Source: Rhodoplanes roseus (GTDB taxonomy: Bacteria; Pseudomonadota; Alphaproteobacteria; Rhizobiales; Xanthobacteraceae). From it: DNA of 38,352 nucleotides. A model generated the notes under the pieces. The model did no database searches, had not been told where the DNA came from, and saw only the letters and a list, made by a program, of their open reading frames with translations. Both the position numbers and the translations under genes were made by a program. The stretch is taken from positions 1 through 38,352 of the forward strand of contig NZ_NPEX01000027.1 of the NCBI RefSeq assembly GCF_003258865.1, written 5' to 3'. Shown here piece by piece: positions 34,191 to 38,352 of the stretch (position 1 is its first letter; each line of letters opens with the position of its first letter).

Positions 34191-34811
34191 ATGCCAGTCG
34201 TTCCCACCCGAGTGCCCCTCGCCGCGTCCGAGAGCAAGCCCATGGAGGGCGGTCCCAGCTTCAGCCTCCGCAACCGCCTGTTTCGTGCGATTTGGGCTGC
34301 GGCGTGGCTGCTGCTCGCACGCTGGACGCCGGCGCCGCTGCACGGATGGCGACGACTGATCCTGCGGCTGTTCGGCGCCCACGTGGCCGACGGCGCCAGG
34401 ATATACGGCTCCGCCCGCATCTGGTATCCGCCGCATCTCGTGATCGGCCGTAAAGCCGTCATCGGGCCGCGCGTGATCTGCTATTCGCAAGGCGTCATCA
34501 CGGTGCAGGACTATGCCATTGTATCACAGGGGGCGCATCTCTGCACCGGAACCCACGACATATCCGATCCGGATTTCCAGCTCGTCACCAGGCCCATCAC
34601 GATCGGCGAAAGGGCCTGGATCGCGGCCGAGGCGTTCGTCGGTCCGGGTGTGAGGGTCGGGCCTGGGGCGGTCCTCGGCGCGCGTGGCGTCGCCTTCCGG
34701 GATCTGGAGCCGTGGACCGTTTACGCCGGCAACCCGGCTCAGCGAACCCGGTCCCGTCGACTTCGTGGCGCGAGCGGCTTCAACGCCGCTCCGATATCGT
34801 ATAGCGGATGA
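34191..34811 (+). CDS. WcaF-like O-acetyltransferase (hexapeptide repeat)
   Basis: A 206-residue protein with the WcaF layout: amphipathic N-terminus FSLRNRLFRAIWAAAWLLLA, APLHGWRRLILRLFGAHVAD, then beta-helix turns ARIYGSARIWYPPHLVIGRK, VICYSQGVITVQDYAIVSQG, the catalytic-region HLCTGTHDISDPDFQL and ITIGERAWIAAEAFVGPGV, closing with WTVYAGNPA. WcaF-type enzymes transfer acetyl groups to sugars of colanic-acid-like units. It is the last gene of the plus-strand operon, one base after the GH71 stop. Its last 32 bases overlap the end of the convergent small secreted-protein gene, so the mRNAs of the two operons would be antisense there. The first 20 residues may be shorter if ATG 34242 is used. 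Confidence 0.87.
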   Translation: MPVVPTRVPLAASESKPMEGGPSFSLRNRLFRAIWAAAWLLLARWTPAPLHGWRRLILRLFGAHVADGARIYGSARIWYPPHLVIGRKAVIGPRVICYSQGVITVQDYAIVSQGAHLCTGTHDISDPDFQLVTRPITIGERAWIAAEAFVGPGVRVGPGAVLGARGVAFRDLEPWTVYAGNPAQRTRSRRLRGASGFNAAPISYSG

Positions 34812-35178
34812 TCTGGGAGCCGCTGCCGACGCCGAGCACGGCATCCTTCCGCTTCATGCCCGGAATTTCGAGGGACGTGCACTGATCAGCGGTCTTGTAG
34901 ACGCAGACTTGCACCTTGATCGGTTTCAGGCACCGGTTCTCGAAGCTGATGACATGGTCGAACAGCGCCGGATTCGCGACGCGTCCCCGCGCGATCGTCT
35001 CGACATCCAGGCAGGCCCGGCCCATCGCATCCCTGCTGACCACGCCGCTGCTCTCCGCAATGACCCGGGGACGAGCCGCCGGAGTGAGCTGAGCCGAGGC
35101 GTCGTCGACGATGGCGGCGCATAGAAGTCCGAGTCCCCACAGCAAGCAGCGGCCACGTCGCCTCTTCACCGCGTCCAC
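34780..35178 (-). CDS. Small secreted cysteine-containing protein, function unknown
   Basis: A 132-residue protein starting at GTG 35178, where GGAGG lies seven bases upstream, better than any other start in the frame. The hydrophobic core WGLGLLCAAIV followed by DDASAQ is a signal peptide. The mature part has four Cys (56, 83, 92, 100) in a C-LDVETI, NRCLKPIKVQVCVY, DQC pattern, then IPGMKRKDAVLGVG and IIRYTISERR; this suggests a small disulfide-linked periplasmic or secreted domain. No named function. It overlaps the preceding gene by 13 bases, which couples it to the TPR-like protein and the BY-kinase gene. The upstream part of the long frame is shadow sequence. A role in polysaccharide export is inferred from position only. 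Confidence 0.7.
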   Translation of the reverse strand: MDAVKRRRGRCLLWGLGLLCAAIVDDASAQLTPAARPRVIAESSGVVSRDAMGRACLDVETIARGRVANPALFDHVISFENRCLKPIKVQVCVYKTADQCTSLEIPGMKRKDAVLGVGSGSQIIRYTISERR

Positions 35179-35924
35179 GGGCGATCCTCCACCGGAGCCA
35201 GATTCGGTACATCCAAAATGTACCCCATCGCGCCGAGAGAGCGCGCGAATGTCCTTCGGCTTTCGTCTTTCACGGTCGCCAATCGTGCCAGGAGCTTCTC
35301 TCGCTCGGCCCAGCCGGCCCCCACCAGCACACCGGGCATCTCGGGGAATTGCGCGTTCACCAGAAACGCGAACTCCTTCACCACCCGCTCCTGCAGCGGC
35401 GCCGGCAGGTGCGACAGGATCGGCAACGCCAGACGGACCCTCCGCACGCCGATCCATCCCTCTGCCGGCCCGAGGTCGTAAGATCGAGCCAGGAGAGCGA
35501 CATTCGCCGGATCGTAGCCGTGTGCATTGTTGCGGTACCAGAACAGTGCGAGCCAAAGATACGAATCCGTCGGAGACGTCTGGAGCGCGCGACCGAGCAG
35601 CCGCCCGAGCTGATCGAGCCGTTCGTCGATGGCGATCCGGCGTCCCTCTGCGATGGCGACTTCAGCGCGGTGCAGTGTAATGATGGCTGCACTTCGCAAG
35701 CTCGCCGGGCGAGCGAACGGGTCGGCCTCGACCCCGATGATCCGCGGCTCCAGCGCATCGAGATTGTCGGAACGAAACGACTCTCCCCGCAGAATCTTCT
35801 GTGCCACGGCATCGAGGTCCGTGGACAGGCGCCCGGACGCCAGCATGGTGCCGGACCAGACCAGAGCCATCGCCGACAAGAGCAGGAGGAACGATTTGCA
35901 GACGATCACTGAAACGCGGGGCAT
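35166..35924 (-). CDS. Membrane-anchored TPR-like helical protein, function unknown
   Basis: A 252-residue protein. Residues about 6-30 (VIVCKSFLLLLSAMALVWSG) form a single membrane anchor or uncleaved signal. The rest is helical and TPR-like (GRALQTSPTDSYLWLALFWY then ANVALLARSYDLGPAEGWIG), probably in the periplasm. I do not recognise a family. ATG 35924 lies 14 bases past the BY-kinase stop and has no strong ribosome binding site; longer starts would run into the kinase gene. It is followed by the small secreted protein with a 13-base overlap, so the three genes form one transcript. Helical-repeat partners of the export complex are known in other systems, so a scaffold role is possible. 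Confidence 0.7.
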   Translation of the reverse strand: MPRVSVIVCKSFLLLLSAMALVWSGTMLASGRLSTDLDAVAQKILRGESFRSDNLDALEPRIIGVEADPFARPASLRSAAIITLHRAEVAIAEGRRIAIDERLDQLGRLLGRALQTSPTDSYLWLALFWYRNNAHGYDPANVALLARSYDLGPAEGWIGVRRVRLALPILSHLPAPLQERVVKEFAFLVNAQFPEMPGVLVGAGWAEREKLLARLATVKDESRRTFARSLGAMGYILDVPNLAPVEDRPWTR

Positions 35925-35938
35925 CGTGCCAGCCAGCA

Positions 35939-38221
35939 CTAGCGGCCGTATCCATAACGGCCGTATTGGCCCGAATGGTAGGACCCGTGATAGTACGGGT
36001 ACCCGCGCATCGCGGCGACATTGGCCTTGTTGAGAACGACCCCGAGCAACCTCTCGTACACGGCGGGGGCTCCCGACAGGTTGTGCTCGACAGCGTCGAT
36101 CCGCGTCCGGCCCCACTCCACGACATAGACATAGGAGTCGACCAGTGCCGTCGTCGCCCTGACGTCGACCACGGGCGCGAGCGGCGGAAAGTCCATGATG
36201 ACGTAGTCGTAGCTCTCGCGCAGCCCGTCGATCAGGGCCCTCATCGCCGGGGATGCGAGAACCTCGTTGGTGTGGAGGAGCTTCGACGTCGCCCCGGCCG
36301 GTAGGAACGCCAGCTGTGTCACAGGATCGGACATCAGCGCATCGGCCAACGAGATCTTGCCACCGATCACCTCGACGACGCCCGGCACCGCACCGGGGGC
36401 GAGCGCACGCGTCAGCGACGGATTGCGCAAATCACCGTCGATCAAGACGACACGCCCACCGGCATGCCCGATCAGCTGCGCGAGATTTGACGCCACGACC
36501 GACTTCCCTTCCGCCGGCACGGTCGATGTGATCCCGATGACGCGGTTCGCGCTGACCATCCCGTTGAGGTCCATCGCAACCTTCAATGATCGGATACCCT
36601 CCGCGAAGGCCGAGAACGGCTCCTCGACCACGTGAGAGAGCAATCGCTCCTTGGTCGTGATGCTCGCGTTCGTCGCGATGCCCGCGTGCCGGCCCTCGCT
36701 CGGCGCGGAGGGAGCGGCGGGCTTGCTCGGCCCGGCTCCGACCCGCGGCAGCACGGTGATGCAATTGGTCGCGAGAACATCCTCGACCTGCCCGCTCGTC
36801 CTGAAGACACCGTCACCGACCTCGCGCATGTAGCCGATGCCCAGGCCGAGCACGAGCCCTCCGACCATCGCAACCGCGAGGACGAAACCGGTGCGCGGGT
36901 TGCTCTTTTCCATAGGTCGCGCCGCCGGACTGATCAGCCGCGCCTCCGAGATCGGGAAGGACTGCTGCTGAACCGCCTCCATGTAGCGCTGGAGAAAGTT
37001 GTCGTACATGGAACGGTAGGTCTGGGCGTTGCTCTCCAACTCTCGCAGCTGTACCTGCGCCTGATTGGTCGTCTGCGTTTCCGATACGACGTTGGCGAGG
37101 CTGCCTTTGATGCTGTCCTCGCGAGCTCGTGCGATATCGTAATCGCTCTGGTAAGCCTGCTGGATCCGCTGCAGCTCCTGACTGATGTTGCGCCGAATCT
37201 CCTGCATCTGGTTGCGCAGGCTCACCGCCGCGAGGTGGTTGCGCCCGTACTTCTCGGACCAGTTCGCCTCGCGCGCCGCCAGATCCACGTATTGGCCGCG
37301 GAGCTTGATGATCGTCTCGTTCTTCAGCGCATCGGCGACGGATTCGTTCGGAATCTCCTGCCTGAGGATATCGTTGATCCGATCGAGCCGGGCCTTCGCC
37401 TCGGCCGTGGCCGCCCTGGCGAGGATGAGCTGGCTGTTCACCTCCGCGAGCTGCTGCTCGGTGATCAACCGGCCCCCCGTATCGACGATGTTGTTCTTTT
37501 CCTTGTATTCGATCACGGCGCGTTCCGCCGCGGAGGCCTGCGTACGGAGCTCCTTGATCCGATCCTGCAACCAGAGACTGGCGCGGCGGGTCGCCTGGTA
37601 CTTGGCCTCGAGCTGATCGACGACGTAGGCATCGGCGATCGCATTCACGAGAGCGGCCGCCTTGTCGGGACTGTGGGATCGGAACGAAATCTCCATGGCA
37701 TAGGTCAGGCCCACGCGCCTGACCGTACGTTCCTGCTCGAACCTCTCGAGTGCGCGGCGCGTCAGCTCGTAGTCCGATCTTACGGTGGCGGTGTTTCCGA
37801 GCAGATCCGCAACAGCTCCTGCCACGGTTCCGAACAGCCCACCACCGCGCCCGACGAACTCCGGATCGTCGGTCAATCGCAGTTCCTTTATCACCGCGAG
37901 ACTGATGTTCTCGGACTTGAGAATCTGGACCTGGGTCTCGACCGTTCCGGCGTCGACCGCGATATCGCCGAGTCCGGACTGTTGCTGGAACAGCTGAACC
38001 TTGCGCGTGTCGATGATCATCGTGCCGGTCGCGGTGTACTGCGCCGGCGTCGCCATCAGGTAGGCGAGGCCGAGCCCGGTCGTACAGGCAACCACGATCA
38101 GAACGAGCGAAATCTGCCGCCGGAGCATCGCGAGAAGCGCAAGCAACTGCGCCCCGACCGAAGGCGCGAGCTTCGCCGGGATGCGTTCCGATGATCGCGG
38201 CGTTTTATCGATCTGCAGCAT
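35939..38221 (-). CDS. Wzc/ExoP-type co-polymerase with BY-kinase domain
   Basis: A 760-residue protein of the polysaccharide co-polymerase 2a class. It has a Wzz region with first membrane segment (about 37-58), long periplasmic coiled coils (about 205-425), a proline motif before the second segment (about 444-465, RTGFVLAVAMVGG), then a cytoplasmic BY-kinase: Walker A TSTVPAEGKS (565-574), A' VLIDGDLR (592-599) and Walker B YVIMDFPP (673-680). The tail (residues 738-760) holds seven Tyr, the usual autophosphorylation cluster. It controls chain length and drives polymer export, cycling through phosphorylation. GAGACGAG precedes ATG 38221. It opens the minus-strand operon; two uncharacterised genes follow. 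A phosphatase or Wza is not in the window. Confidence 0.93.
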   Translation of the reverse strand: MLQIDKTPRSSERIPAKLAPSVGAQLLALLAMLRRQISLVLIVVACTTGLGLAYLMATPAQYTATGTMIIDTRKVQLFQQQSGLGDIAVDAGTVETQVQILKSENISLAVIKELRLTDDPEFVGRGGGLFGTVAGAVADLLGNTATVRSDYELTRRALERFEQERTVRRVGLTYAMEISFRSHSPDKAAALVNAIADAYVVDQLEAKYQATRRASLWLQDRIKELRTQASAAERAVIEYKEKNNIVDTGGRLITEQQLAEVNSQLILARAATAEAKARLDRINDILRQEIPNESVADALKNETIIKLRGQYVDLAAREANWSEKYGRNHLAAVSLRNQMQEIRRNISQELQRIQQAYQSDYDIARAREDSIKGSLANVVSETQTTNQAQVQLRELESNAQTYRSMYDNFLQRYMEAVQQQSFPISEARLISPAARPMEKSNPRTGFVLAVAMVGGLVLGLGIGYMREVGDGVFRTSGQVEDVLATNCITVLPRVGAGPSKPAAPSAPSEGRHAGIATNASITTKERLLSHVVEEPFSAFAEGIRSLKVAMDLNGMVSANRVIGITSTVPAEGKSVVASNLAQLIGHAGGRVVLIDGDLRNPSLTRALAPGAVPGVVEVIGGKISLADALMSDPVTQLAFLPAGATSKLLHTNEVLASPAMRALIDGLRESYDYVIMDFPPLAPVVDVRATTALVDSYVYVVEWGRTRIDAVEHNLSGAPAVYERLLGVVLNKANVAAMRGYPYYHGSYHSGQYGRYGYGR

Positions 38222-38246
38222 CTCGTCTCGCGAATGGCTTGCGGTG

Positions 38247-38352
38247 TCAGGTGCGCTGCACGCGCGGCTCGTTCCGGCCCACGCCGCTACGCTGAAGCCC
38301 CTCGGCCATCACGGGGGGCAGCGACCGTCGGATCCTACTGCCCGCTGACAGT
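38247..38352 (-). CDS. Possible 3' end of the gene upstream of the BY-kinase (runs off right edge)
   Basis: On the minus strand a frame stays open for 34 codons from the edge to a TGA at 38247-38249, ending in EPRVQRT. The stop lies 25 bases before the co-polymerase start, a spacing that fits an operon. The piece is too short to assign a family; context would suit an outer-membrane exporter or initiating transferase, but it could be a chance frame. Confidence 0.3.
   Translation of the reverse strand, partial: LSAGSRIRRSLPPVMAEGLQRSGVGRNEPRVQRT

Overview
The window is high-GC DNA (by eye roughly two thirds G+C) with tightly packed genes, many ATGA or GTGA start/stop overlaps and GGAGG-type ribosome binding sites. 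Gene families (GT61, polysaccharide pyruvyl transferase, PrtD/HlyD type I secretion, SapC-like proteins, long GT2 proteins with N-terminal beta modules) point to an alphaproteobacterium, perhaps Rhizobiales or Rhodospirillales. Genus cannot be read from this sequence. No mobile element, tRNA, rRNA or CRISPR array was seen.

The window is a surface-polysaccharide and surface-protein island. Left to right: (1) the 5' end of a dTDP-4-dehydrorhamnose 3,5-epimerase gene (minus, runs off the left edge), divergent from an exported beta-propeller protein gene. (2) A minus-strand operon from 8377 down to 1678: GT2, GT4, two paralogous polysaccharide pyruvyl transferases with a possible 31-codon ORF between them, and a GT61 enzyme. 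(3) A plus-strand group with a long, possibly structured leader: methyltransferase and two SapC-family proteins. (4) A minus-strand unit of an RTX repeat protein, terminator, PrtD-type ABC transporter and HlyD-type adaptor, laid out like rsaA-rsaD-rsaE of Caulobacter. (5) A lone GT4. (6) A plus-strand group: an unknown protein with ChW-like modules and two very large GT2 proteins. (7) Two minus-strand GT4 genes (one WcaI-like) with a candidate 45-codon ORF just ahead of the second. (8) A plus-strand operon from 27455 to 34811: methyltransferase, Wzx-like flippase, GT4, Wzy-like polymerase, hexapeptide acyltransferase, GH71 alpha-1,3-glucanase-like protein and WcaF-like acetyltransferase. (9) A minus-strand operon: Wzc/ExoP-type co-polymerase with BY-kinase domain, a TPR-like membrane-anchored protein and a small secreted cysteine protein.

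The inferred whole is a Wzx/Wzy-dependent exopolysaccharide (or capsule) pathway. Nine glycosyltransferases build a repeat unit decorated with pyruvate ketals, acyl and possibly methyl groups; Wzx exports it, Wzy polymerises it, the BY-kinase/Wzz protein sets length, and a periplasmic GH71 enzyme may trim it. The initiating sugar-phosphate transferase and the Wza-type outer-membrane exporter are not in the window. The RTX protein with its own secretion genes, and the SapC-like pair converging on them, suggest that a secreted calcium-binding surface protein, possibly S-layer-like, is made from the same island and may use the polysaccharide as anchor. That link is inference.
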